Of a DNA stretch of 41,035 bases, positions 7,071 through 15,084 are shown one piece after another (position 1 is the first letter of the stretch; each line of letters opens with the position of its first letter). Below the pieces are notes generated by a model, which had not been told where the DNA came from, ran no database searches, and was given only the letters and a program-made list of their open reading frames with translations. A program made the position numbers and the translations under genes. Source of the stretch: JAHIQC01 sp964565645 (GTDB taxonomy: Bacteria > Actinomycetota > Coriobacteriia > Anaerosomatales > JAHIQC01); assembly GCA_964565645.1 (NCBI GenBank), contig CAZMFQ010000015.1, positions 1-41,035 on the forward strand, given 5' to 3'.

Positions 7071-8936
7071 CTAGCGCACTCCCTCCTCGGCACCTTCGGA
7101 GACGAGTTGCGTCTCGATGTCCGAGGCGATCTCGGAAAACACGTCCATCTTGTCCTCGGTCAGGTACTTGGCCCGTGCGATCCGCTCGCGGACCGGCGCG
7201 GTGAAGATCTCCTTGAGCGACGCCCCGGCGCGGTGCGCCTCAAGCGCCTTCTCGTGGAACAGCAGAATCGTCTTGAGCAGCAGGTCCTGCTTGGCGAGCG
7301 AGGTGAACTGGTCGTCGTCGCGGAACGCGTTCTGCTGCAGGAAGTCCTCGCGGATGGACTTGGCGGTCTCCATGAGCACCTGCTCCTCGGGAGAGAGTGC
7401 GTCGACGCCCACGAGGCGCGCGATCTCGGCGAGCTCGCTCTCGCGCTGGAGGATCTCCATGCAGCGGTCGCGGCGGCCGCGGAACTCCGGCCCCACATGC
7501 TCGCCCCAGTACTTCGTGATCTTGTCCATGTACAGCGAGTAGCTCACGAGCCAGTTGATGGCCGGGAAGTGGCGCTCGTATGCGAGCCGGTCCTCGAGCG
7601 CCCAGAAGACCTTCACCACGCGCAGGGTGTTCTGGACGACCGGCTCGGAGAGGTCACCGCCGGGAGGCGAGACCGAGCCCACGACCGAGACCGAGCCGAT
7701 GCGCTCGGCGGTCTCGTCGGACTCGTGGCCCGCAGGCTCTGCGATGCCGGCGGCGGCTTTCTCCGCGGCGGCCTCCTCGAGCGAGACGCTGCCCGCGGGC
7801 AGCGGTCCGCCGAGCGTCGCGACCTTGCCGGCGCGCTCGTAGAACGCGGCGAGCTTGGTGCCGAGGTAGGCCGGGAAGCCCTCCTCGCCGGGCATCTCTT
7901 CGAGGCGGCCGGAGATCTCACGCATGGCCTCGGCCCAACGGCTCGTCGAGTCCGCCTGCAACACGACGTTGAAGCCCATGTCGCGGAAGTACTCCGCCAT
8001 CGTGATACCGGTGTAGACGCTCGCCTCTCGCGCGGCGACCGGCATGTTCGAGGTGTTGGCCACGAGCACGGTCCGCTTCATGAGCGGCTCGCCCGAGTAC
8101 GGGTCCACGAGCTCGGGGAACTCCATGAGCACGTCGGTCATCTCGTTGCCGCGCTCTCCGCAGCCGATGAAGATGACGACCTCGGCGTTGCTCCACTTGG
8201 CGATCTGGTGCTGTGTGACGGTCTTGCCCGCGCCGAACGGTCCCGGGATGCACGCCACGCCGCCCTTCATGAGCGGGAAGAACGTGTCGATGACGCGCGT
8301 GCCGGTCACGAGCGGCTCGTCGACCGACAGCTTGCGGTCGTATGGCCGAGGAATACGCACGGGCCAGGTCTGCATCATGAGCAGGTCGGCAGTGCCGCCG
8401 CCCTGAAGCGCGACCTTGCCGACCGGCTGCTCGACGGTGTAGGTCCCGCTCGCGATGCTCTCGATGCGACCGGTGACACCGATCGGCACCATGATGCGGT
8501 GCGTGATGACCTCGTTCTCCTGGACGATACCGATCACGTCGCCCTGAGCGACCTCGTCGCCCGGCTTGGCGGTCGCGTGGAACACCCACTGCTTGGTGCG
8601 GGAGAGTCCCGGCGCGGTTATGCCGCGCGACAGGAACGCTCCGGCCTGTTTCTCGAGCTCGTCGAGCGGCCGCTGGACACCGTCGTAGACGGCTCCGAGC
8701 ATGCCCGGCCCCAACTCCACGGAGAGCGGTGCCCCGGTCGAGACGACCGGGTCGCCGGGGCCGAGGCCCTCGGTCTCCTCGTAGACCTGGATCGAGCAGC
8801 GCTTGCCGCGCATCTCGATGATCTCGCCCATGAGTCCCTCGTCGCCCACACGGACCAGGTCATACATCCTGGACTCCGTGAGGCCCTCGGCGACCACGAG
8901 CGGGCCGGCGACTTTGACGATCCTACCCTGCTCCAT
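7071..8936 (-). CDS. atpA: V/A-type ATPase catalytic subunit A, with an extra internal segment
   Basis: Catalytic head subunit of 621 aa. Walker A is GPFGAGKT (232-239), the catalytic Glu lies in GCGERGNE (258-265), and the long non-homologous bulge domain of V/A-type A subunits (about 110-190) is present. The protein is about 30 residues longer than usual. Between VATLGG and GSVSVVGSVSPPGG, where other A subunits have two or three residues, it carries about 35 residues rich in Ala, Glu and Ser (about 378-411, bases 7704-7805). The frame is intact through the insertion and the flanking blocks are normal, so this is an insertion, not a frameshift. Confidence 0.96.
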   Translation of the reverse strand: MEQGRIVKVAGPLVVAEGLTESRMYDLVRVGDEGLMGEIIEMRGKRCSIQVYEETEGLGPGDPVVSTGAPLSVELGPGMLGAVYDGVQRPLDELEKQAGAFLSRGITAPGLSRTKQWVFHATAKPGDEVAQGDVIGIVQENEVITHRIMVPIGVTGRIESIASGTYTVEQPVGKVALQGGGTADLLMMQTWPVRIPRPYDRKLSVDEPLVTGTRVIDTFFPLMKGGVACIPGPFGAGKTVTQHQIAKWSNAEVVIFIGCGERGNEMTDVLMEFPELVDPYSGEPLMKRTVLVANTSNMPVAAREASVYTGITMAEYFRDMGFNVVLQADSTSRWAEAMREISGRLEEMPGEEGFPAYLGTKLAAFYERAGKVATLGGPLPAGSVSLEEAAAEKAAAGIAEPAGHESDETAERIGSVSVVGSVSPPGGDLSEPVVQNTLRVVKVFWALEDRLAYERHFPAINWLVSYSLYMDKITKYWGEHVGPEFRGRRDRCMEILQRESELAEIARLVGVDALSPEEQVLMETAKSIREDFLQQNAFRDDDQFTSLAKQDLLLKTILLFHEKALEAHRAGASLKEIFTAPVRERIARAKYLTEDKMDVFSEIASDIETQLVSEGAEEGVR

Positions 8937-9272
8937 CTACTCGTCCTCTTCCCGGATGAACACCGTAGTGCCGAGCGCTCTCTCGATCGCCCGGTCGAGC
9001 TTCTCCTGACCCACACCGCCGGGGCTGCCGGCGCCGGGTATGACCGTGACCGCGGGGATGGCGCAGTCGACGATCTCGGCCGCGAGGTCCCCCACGGCCG
9101 CGAACACGGGCTCGGTCGCAAGCACGACCGCATAGAGCCCGCCGGTCAGTTCGGTCCATATCTCGCGCGCCATCTCGGGCTGCTCCACCGAAAACACCGC
9201 GAACCCGAGCGGCCTGAACCCGGCCACACTCGTGGCGTCCCCCACGACCGCTATGCGCGTGGGCTCGGTCAT
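8937..9272 (-). CDS. atpF: V/A-type ATPase subunit F (central stalk)
   Basis: Small central-stalk subunit of 111 aa with a Rossmann-like fold that binds subunit D and helps couple rotation. The N-terminus RIAVVGDATSVAGFRPLGF fits the family pattern of a beta strand followed by a GD..t..GF.l.G motif. The region around PAVTVIPG matches the conserved strand before the mobile C-terminal helix. The ATG at 9272 overlaps the atpC stop (ATGA) and has GGGAGG upstream. The longer upstream open frame is only a shadow of atpC. Confidence 0.9.
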   Translation of the reverse strand: MTEPTRIAVVGDATSVAGFRPLGFAVFSVEQPEMAREIWTELTGGLYAVVLATEPVFAAVGDLAAEIVDCAIPAVTVIPGAGSPGGVGQEKLDRAIERALGTTVFIREEDE

Positions 9273-10273
9273 CACGCGACCTCCCGCAACCGACTGCGCA
9301 GAACATCGGTGCTCACACCTGCGAGCTTGCCCACGAGCAGAGTGCGCACCGAACGGGTCTCGGCCTCGCGCGCCAGAACGTAGGCGAGTACGGGCTCCGG
9401 GCCGACGGCGATCATGCGCGCCACCCGCAGACGGCGGGTGATCGCGGCGTCCATAAGGATGTCGAACGCCGAGGGATCGACGATGGTCTGCGGATCGATG
9501 CCCCGAAACGCGTGCGTGGCGGCCAGGCGCTGGCCGGCCTCGGCAAGCGGCAGGCGGTGCCACGCGGCGTACTCGGCCGGTGCGATCGTGCCGCCCGGCG
9601 CTATCCAGCGCGCGATGTCCGCCTGAGGCAGGTCGCGGACGCGGCCACGCACGAAGGCGCGGGTGTTGCGGATGTCGACCCCGAGCCGGCCCATCTCGCC
9701 CAGGAACCGGCTTCCCGAGCCGAGCGCGATCTCGAGCAGCTCCGCCTGCATCGCGCGGTCGACGACCGGGTCGATGTCGTCGAGGACGATCGTTCCGTCG
9801 TCGGAGGTGACCTCGGCCCGCAACGCTGTCTCCACCGTCGCGAGCGTGCGAGGCAGTCCCGACGCGGGGCCGGCGAACAGCTCCGCAGGCACCGACCCGA
9901 GCGGGCCGATGAGTTCGGCTGCGGGGATGCCGAGGGCCTCGGCCTTCAGACGCCCGCGAAGGTTGTCGTAATCATGCAGCGTGCGGAAGTACCGCACGAT
10001 GTCGCCTGGCAGGTTGGCGCTTTCGAGGAAGTCCTTGTACAGCGCCACGAGCCCGGCGTCGAGCGCACGCTCCACGTCCTCGGCGGTCAAGGCACCTTCG
10101 AGCATGCCTCCGTAGATGGTCTCCGAGAGGATCCGGCGCTGCTCAGCGAAATCGTGGGCGTCGAGCAGGCGCTCGAAGTAGGAGCGCTTGAGCAGCCGGG
10201 TCTCGAGCACGCGCACGCGCCCGACGGCGTAGCCGTAGCGCAGCGAGTCGTATATGGAGACGGCTCCTGGCAT
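9272..10273 (-). CDS. atpC: V/A-type ATPase subunit C (d-like, membrane socket)
   Basis: Subunit of 333 aa related to AC39/subunit d. It sits as a helical funnel on top of the proteolipid ring and connects it to the D/F stalk. The N-terminus has the family pattern YGYAVGRVRVLETRLL, followed by YFERLLDAHDF; the rest is predominantly helical with three repeated bundles and a typical Y..LR..LK element (HDYDNLRGRLKAEALG). The gene sits between atpE and atpF, the usual position, and overlaps atpF by one codon. Confidence 0.9.
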   Translation of the reverse strand: MPGAVSIYDSLRYGYAVGRVRVLETRLLKRSYFERLLDAHDFAEQRRILSETIYGGMLEGALTAEDVERALDAGLVALYKDFLESANLPGDIVRYFRTLHDYDNLRGRLKAEALGIPAAELIGPLGSVPAELFAGPASGLPRTLATVETALRAEVTSDDGTIVLDDIDPVVDRAMQAELLEIALGSGSRFLGEMGRLGVDIRNTRAFVRGRVRDLPQADIARWIAPGGTIAPAEYAAWHRLPLAEAGQRLAATHAFRGIDPQTIVDPSAFDILMDAAITRRLRVARMIAVGPEPVLAYVLAREAETRSVRTLLVGKLAGVSTDVLRSRLREVA

Positions 10274-10278
10274 CGGGG

Positions 10279-10863
10279 CTACTCGTCACCTCCGAACAGC
10301 GTGGCCGCGGCGATCTCCTCGAGCTGCGAGCGAGATCCCTCGACCAGCGCGCGCGCGGACACGAGGACCGACATGCGGTCACCCTCGAGCAGCAGTCCGC
10401 GGTCATGATCCGGCGACGCATCGCCGATGGCGGCGGTCACGCCCGCCGCCCGCAAGGCGGGCTCGAGCACGTCGGCAAGCCGCTTGGCATCGGCGAAGCC
10501 GGGCCTCACGACCTCGTCGCCACGGGCCACCCTGGCCGCGGCCGCGGCAAGGAAGGCCGCGTAGGCGGCGGCGTCCATCGACTCGACGCGGGTGACGGCC
10601 TCATCGAGCGAGCGCTCGATCAGCACGCGCTTCTCGGCCAGAACGCGGTCGCGGCCCCGCAGGCGCGCGGCTGCGATGCGGGTGCGCGCGTCCTCCTCGG
10701 CCTCGTGCGTGGCTTTGGCGAGCGCGGTGTCAACGCCGGCCTCGGCCGCGTGAGTCGCGTCGGCGCGCAACTTGGCCGCCTGCTCCTCGGCGGACGCGAC
10801 GATCGCCGCCGCTTCGCTCTCGGCGTCGCGGTCTATCCGGTTGAGTATGTCGGCGAGGGCCAC
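10279..10863 (-). CDS. atpE: V/A-type ATPase subunit E (peripheral stalk)
   Basis: Peripheral-stalk subunit of 194 aa. The N-terminal half (about 1-95) is a long Ala/Glu/Arg coiled coil (RDAESEAAAIVASAEEQAA), and the C-terminal part is a small globular domain that contacts subunit B (DRGLLLEGDRMSVLVSARAL). With AtpH it forms the EG-type stator. It lies four bases after atpK and five bases before atpC. Confidence 0.88.
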   Translation of the reverse strand: MALADILNRIDRDAESEAAAIVASAEEQAAKLRADATHAAEAGVDTALAKATHEAEEDARTRIAAARLRGRDRVLAEKRVLIERSLDEAVTRVESMDAAAYAAFLAAAAARVARGDEVVRPGFADAKRLADVLEPALRAAGVTAAIGDASPDHDRGLLLEGDRMSVLVSARALVEGSRSQLEEIAAATLFGGDE

Positions 10864-10867
10864 GGTT

Positions 10868-11356
10868 CTACCTCGTGACGTACAGCAGCATCAGGATCGT
10901 CACGACGAGCGAGAAGACCGCGTAGGTCTCGACGAGCGCCGGGAAGATCAGGGCCTTGCCGGCGTCCTCGTCGCGACGGGCCACCATGCCCGCTGCGCCG
11001 ACGGCCGTCAGCCCCTGGTAGATGCCGGAGAACAGGCACAGGAACGTCACCGGCAGGCAGGCGTAGAACACGCGCAGGCCCTGGGCCGCGGTCAGATCTG
11101 CGGTCCCGCCGAAGATCCCCGTGAACACGAACACGAGGATCATGGTCACCAGGCCGTAGATGCCCTGGGTGCCCGGCATCGCTGCCAACGGCAGGAGCTT
11201 GCCGAACTTCTCCGAGTCCTCGGACACGATGCCGGCTGCGGTGTTGGCGATCGACGTGATGCCGATCGACGAACCGATGCCACCTCCGATGGCGGCGAAC
11301 GCCGCCCCGAGGTACGCCCAGTCCAAGCCGGTCATGCCCAGAATGGTCTCCTTCAC
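10868..11356 (-). CDS. atpK: V/A-type ATPase proteolipid subunit K (rotor ring), Na+-type residues
   Basis: Four-helix (double hairpin) c-ring subunit, 162 aa from a GTG at 11356 that overlaps the atpI stop and has GGAGG nine bases upstream; an internal ATG at 11335 would give 155 aa and cannot be excluded. The ion-carrying Glu is in PALVETYAV (helix 4). PGTQG in helix 2 and GIYQG in helix 3 supply the Thr, Gln and Gln that, with that Glu, bind Na+ in Enterococcus hirae NtpK (Thr64, Gln65, Gln110, Glu139 there). The spacing between the last Gln and the Glu is the same (29). Na+ coupling is therefore a reasonable prediction, but not shown. Confidence 0.93.
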   Translation of the reverse strand: MKETILGMTGLDWAYLGAAFAAIGGGIGSSIGITSIANTAAGIVSEDSEKFGKLLPLAAMPGTQGIYGLVTMILVFVFTGIFGGTADLTAAQGLRVFYACLPVTFLCLFSGIYQGLTAVGAAGMVARRDEDAGKALIFPALVETYAVFSLVVTILMLLYVTR

Positions 11357-13368
11357 GAGCGCATGCCTCCTTCCTGCTCCCCCGCGGAACGCGGGCGAAG
11401 CACCAACTGCTTTGAACGGTGGGCGAACGGCGCGAACGACGTGCCGCCGCCTTCGTAGAACTTGCCGAAGAACTCCACGAACTGCAGGCGCGTCGGGTGC
11501 ACGAACGCGCCGAGCAGGTTGATCACGACGTTGAAGGTGTGGCCGACCACGAAGATCAGCACCGCGAGGACCCAGCCGAGGTAGGGGATCCCGCCTGAGA
11601 GCTCGGCCAGGCGGTTCATCGCGTCGCCTACGTACAGGCTTGCGAGCCCGAGCGCGGCCAGACGCGTGTAGGACAGGAAGTCGGAGCCGTATCCGATCAT
11701 GCCGTACAGGCCGAGGAAGCCCTTGAGCGGCACGAGCGCGATGTGCCATGCGGGCACGCGGCGGGCGAACACGCCGATGATGCCGCCCTGCAGGAGCATG
11801 AGCTGGATGGCGCCGAACGCAAGAAGCGGCATCGCGAGTCCTGATCCGATCACGCCGGCCATCGAGAGCGCCATACCCACGAGGCACAGCACGAACACGA
11901 GCGAGCTGCCGGGTCCGGTGACGGCGTCTTCGCGATCCCCCGCGCGCCACGAGCCGATGAACGCGAGAACGACGCCGACGCTCACGTGCACGACGCCGAT
12001 CACGACGCACACCCCGAGCAGCAGCATGAGCTCCGAGCCGGGATCGATGAGGGGCTTGTACTGGAGGAAGCCCGGAAGCTTCTCGAGCGGCAGCGCGAAG
12101 TAGCTGCGCGTCAGGATCCCCCAGATCGCCGAGGCGATGCCGCCGAGGACCAGCAGATCCATGAACCGCTTCACGCCCGGAGCCACATCGAGACGCGTCT
12201 TGATGAGCCACGCTCCCACGATCAGCATCACCCCGTAGGCGAAGTCGCCGAGGCACATCCCAAAGAACAGGAAGAAGAACGGCGCGACCACGGGTGTCGG
12301 GTCGAACGCGAAGTACTTGGGACGGCCGTAGAGGTCCGTGAGCACCTCGAACGGACGGATCAGGCGATGGTTGATGAGCTCGACGGGGACGTCGTCCCCC
12401 GCCTCGGGGGCCTCGAAGCTGATGTCCACGTCGGAGCCGATCGGGGCCAGTGCCTCGATGAGTTCGCCCTTGCGGCGCTCGGGGACCCAGCCCGTGACCA
12501 TGAACGCGCGCTCAGTGGCGTCGAACCGCGAGCGGATCTCGACCGCGTCCAGATCGGAAAGCAACGCCTGGACGAGCGCGAGCGCCTTCGGGTACTCGGC
12601 GGCGAGCTCGTTGGCGCGCGCGGACGCCTCGAGTTGTTCGACGTCGAGTTCGACCAGGCGCGCGCGCACGGTCGCGAGCTCCTCGGCGGGGTAATCGGAA
12701 AGGCCCGGGAACGAGGCCTCGACGAAGTCCTCGAGCGCGAGTGTCGAGCGCACGAGGGCCGCGCTCTCGCAGTGCGCCATGACGACCCAGGCCTCGCGCT
12801 CCACGGCCTGGCCGACCTCGGCCACGGTGACCTCGGCGACCGCCTCGCGGAGTGTCTGCCGGATCTCGACGGCATCACGCGCCGGCACCGTGCCGGTCGC
12901 CATCGTCACGTGCTCGGTGCCCCGCCACTGCGAGATCTGCAGGCGCAGGTCCTCCCACGGGAGCAGGTCGTGCTCGAGCTGGCGCAGGCGGACTCGCTCT
13001 CGCTCGATGGAGGCCAGATGGTCGGAGATGCGCGAGCACTCGTCGTAGAGGCGTTCGAACTCCCCGTCGGCCGAGAGCGCCTCGTACTCGTCGAGGCTCA
13101 GGTGGATCTTCTCGGAGACGAAGGTGCCGAACGCGACATCCGCAACATGGAACCTGCCGAGGAAGTCGCGCACGAACTGCGCATCCGCGATCTGCTGCTC
13201 CAGGGAGTGCAGGCGCTCGGGTGCGATCGCGAGGGCTGCCACGCGCTCGTCGTCGATCACACTCGACGTGATCTCGATGACGCCGGCCTTCTGCAAGCGG
13301 TCGATGACGTCGTCAGCGACGGATCCGTGACCGATGACGGCGACTTTGAGCATGCGGGCTATTGCCAC
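11353..13368 (-). CDS. atpI: V/A-type ATPase subunit I (a-like stator)
   Basis: Large membrane stator subunit of 671 aa that forms the ion half-channels against the K ring. The N-terminal half (about 1-330) is cytoplasmic and helical and links to the peripheral stalks. The C-terminal half has about seven or eight membrane segments, beginning near PTPVVAPFFFLFFGMCLGDFAYG, a block highly conserved in the family. The GTG at 13368 gives MAIARMLKV, which matches family N-termini, and has GGGGTGA upstream; an ATG five codons on is the alternative. It follows atpH after a seven-base gap and overlaps atpK. Confidence 0.93.
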   Translation of the reverse strand: MAIARMLKVAVIGHGSVADDVIDRLQKAGVIEITSSVIDDERVAALAIAPERLHSLEQQIADAQFVRDFLGRFHVADVAFGTFVSEKIHLSLDEYEALSADGEFERLYDECSRISDHLASIERERVRLRQLEHDLLPWEDLRLQISQWRGTEHVTMATGTVPARDAVEIRQTLREAVAEVTVAEVGQAVEREAWVVMAHCESAALVRSTLALEDFVEASFPGLSDYPAEELATVRARLVELDVEQLEASARANELAAEYPKALALVQALLSDLDAVEIRSRFDATERAFMVTGWVPERRKGELIEALAPIGSDVDISFEAPEAGDDVPVELINHRLIRPFEVLTDLYGRPKYFAFDPTPVVAPFFFLFFGMCLGDFAYGVMLIVGAWLIKTRLDVAPGVKRFMDLLVLGGIASAIWGILTRSYFALPLEKLPGFLQYKPLIDPGSELMLLLGVCVVIGVVHVSVGVVLAFIGSWRAGDREDAVTGPGSSLVFVLCLVGMALSMAGVIGSGLAMPLLAFGAIQLMLLQGGIIGVFARRVPAWHIALVPLKGFLGLYGMIGYGSDFLSYTRLAALGLASLYVGDAMNRLAELSGGIPYLGWVLAVLIFVVGHTFNVVINLLGAFVHPTRLQFVEFFGKFYEGGGTSFAPFAHRSKQLVLRPRSAGEQEGGMRS

Positions 13369-13375
13369 GCTCGGG

Positions 13376-13681
13376 TCACCCCACCAGCTTCGCGACGACC
13401 GCGGCGGCGGCATCGGCGATGCGGCCCTCCGCTTCGCTCACCATGGACGCGAGCTCGGCCTCAGCGTCACGCTCGACGGTGGCGGCCTCCGCATCGGCGG
13501 CACTCAGGATGGTGGCGCGTCGCGCCGAGGTTTCTTCTTTGGCCTTGCGGGCCGCGGCGGTCGCGATGAGTTCGGCCTCGGCGACGGATTCCTTGCGGAT
13601 GTCACGGGCCCGATGCTTCGCATCGCCCACGGTGCGCCTTGCGGACTCCTCGGCGCGCAGGATCTGCTCGAGCTTCTCCAT
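13376..13681 (-). CDS. V/A-type ATPase subunit H/G (peripheral stalk coiled coil)
   Basis: First gene of the ATPase operon, 101 aa, almost entirely a charged Ala/Glu/Arg coiled coil (EKLEQILRAEESARRTV at the start). Position and composition match archaeal AhaH and bacterial NtpF/G-type subunits that pair with subunit E in the stator. The ATG at 13681 is used because upstream codons in the same frame read through the promoter region. Sequence conservation of this family is low, so the call rests on composition, length and operon place. Confidence 0.82.
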   Translation of the reverse strand: MEKLEQILRAEESARRTVGDAKHRARDIRKESVAEAELIATAAARKAKEETSARRATILSAADAEAATVERDAEAELASMVSEAEGRIADAAAAVVAKLVG

Positions 13682-13720
13682 GTCCCGGTAACCCCATGCC
13701 CCTCGTTCGGTGTCTGTGGG

Positions 13721-13745
13721 ATTGTAGCACTCGCAAGCGTGCGAG
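13721..13745 (-). promoter_or_regulatory. ATPase operon promoter with adjoining palindrome
   Basis: On the minus strand TGCTACAAT (13721-13729) is an extended -10 element. Immediately upstream, beginning next to the TG, is a perfect palindromic stem CTCGCA-AGCG-TGCGAG (13730-13745), which occupies the -10/-35 spacer. No good -35 hexamer is present. Such a position is typical of an operator, but the regulator is unknown. The operon's first ATG is 40 bases downstream of the -10. Confidence 0.45.
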
Positions 13746-13775
13746 AAAGGGGTTCGTGCATACTCGAAACAACAC

Positions 13776-13803
13776 CCGACAAACGGCACCGAGCACGTAT
13801 AAT
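13776..13803 (+). promoter_or_regulatory. putative promoter for the CapA-family gene
   Basis: CCGACA (13776-13781) and a perfect TATAAT (13798-13803) are separated by 16 bases. The predicted start near 13810 gives a leader of about 30 bases with GAAGG before the ATG at 13840. It diverges from the atp operon promoter about 30 bases away. Confidence 0.5.
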
Positions 13804-13839
13804 CGCGGAAACGGAACGCCGGTTGCTGAAGGCACCACC

Positions 13840-15084
13840 ATGCCGCTCCTCGAATCACCAGATCACAGGCGCATGCGCAGCCTGAACGCGCGCAAGGCAC
13901 GCCGCCGCCGCACGGTGCTCACCGTGCTTGGCGTGACGCTCGCCATCGTGCTCGTGGCCGCGGGCGCCGCCTATGCGTGGCGCACGTACGCACCCGGCTC
14001 GGGAAGCGAACGCGCGGCGGACGGTTCCGTCGACGCGGTCGCGACCCCGGCCACCGGCGATGCGGCCTCCGCGGCCGCGACCGAGGCGGTCTCGAGCGTG
14101 CCAACGACGCCGCCGGCACCGAGCCGCACCGCGACGATCAGCATCACGGCTGTCGGCGACATGATCTTCGACCGCAAGGTCAAGGCGCTGGTGCAGAGCG
14201 CGGGCGGGCTTGCGCCGCTGCGGCACGTGAGCACGATACTGGCCGATGCGGACATCACCGTGGGCAACCTCGAGAGCCCGCTGTCGAGCGGCGGAACGAA
14301 GAACACCGCGAAGGATGTGACGTTCCGGGGCGATCCGCGGGGCATCGAGAGCCTGAAGGCGAGCGGCTTCGACTTCCTGTCGCTCGGCAACAACCATGTG
14401 CTCGACTATGGACCTGAGGCCCTTGCGGACACCGTCGCATCGCTCGACGCCGCAGGGATCGGCCATGCGGGGGCCGGCGCGAACCGTACCGCCGCCTACG
14501 CTCCGGCCGTGCGTGAGGTCGAGGGCGCGAAGGTCGCGTTCCTGTCGTTCTCACATATCCTGCCCGCCGGCTTCGTCGCGACCGACTCAAGGGCCGGTCT
14601 CGCTGCGGGACGCAACAATATGGACGATGTGACCGAGGCGATCAGGGCAGCCAAGGCCGACAACGATTATGTGCTCGTCTCATTCCACTGGGGCGTCGAA
14701 TACAAGGACAACGCCAACGGAGACCAGGTCAGAGACGCGCGCGCGGCGATCGACGCCGGCGCCGATATGGTCCTGTCGCACCACCCCCATGTCATACAGG
14801 GTATCGAGTTCTACAAGAGCGGACTGATCGCGTACTCGACCGGCGATTTCGTGTTCGACCACTACTCGCGCAAGACCGGCGAGGCCTTCATCCTCGACGC
14901 GAACCTCGGCCCGGACGGCGTGACCGATGTCGTGGCGACCCCCGTCTACCTCGACTCCAGCGGCGCTCCCGCGGTCGTGACCGGCAAGGACGCCGACGTG
15001 ATCCTCAAGCGCCTCGCGACGATCTCATCCCCTCATGGGACCAGCGTATCGATCGCCTCTGACATCGCGAGGATCGCGCCGTGA
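13840..15084 (+). CDS. membrane-anchored CapA-family metallophosphatase-like protein
   Basis: Protein of 414 aa with a basic N-terminus, one membrane helix (about 25-47), a Ser/Thr/Ala/Pro linker, and an outward-facing PGA_cap (CapA) domain from about 98. Metal-binding blocks of the calcineurin-like fold are visible: VGDMIFDR (105-112), GNLESPL (142-148), LGNNHVLDYG (182-191), FHWGVEY (282-288), SHHPHVIQG (313-321) and STGDFVFD (333-340). CapA proteins support poly-gamma-glutamate or capsule synthesis in Bacillus, but the family is wide and many members have no known substrate. No capB or capC is nearby. The next gene starts in its stop codon (GTGA), so the two are probably made together. Confidence 0.88.
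   Translation: MPLLESPDHRRMRSLNARKARRRRTVLTVLGVTLAIVLVAAGAAYAWRTYAPGSGSERAADGSVDAVATPATGDAASAAATEAVSSVPTTPPAPSRTATISITAVGDMIFDRKVKALVQSAGGLAPLRHVSTILADADITVGNLESPLSSGGTKNTAKDVTFRGDPRGIESLKASGFDFLSLGNNHVLDYGPEALADTVASLDAAGIGHAGAGANRTAAYAPAVREVEGAKVAFLSFSHILPAGFVATDSRAGLAAGRNNMDDVTEAIRAAKADNDYVLVSFHWGVEYKDNANGDQVRDARAAIDAGADMVLSHHPHVIQGIEFYKSGLIAYSTGDFVFDHYSRKTGEAFILDANLGPDGVTDVVATPVYLDSSGAPAVVTGKDADVILKRLATISSPHGTSVSIASDIARIAP

Noticed and set aside
5649..9383. A 1244-aa open frame on the plus strand opposite atpB, atpA and atpF
   Set aside because: The sequence is an antisense shadow of the ATPase genes, rich in Arg, His and Leu with no recognisable motifs and no ribosome site.
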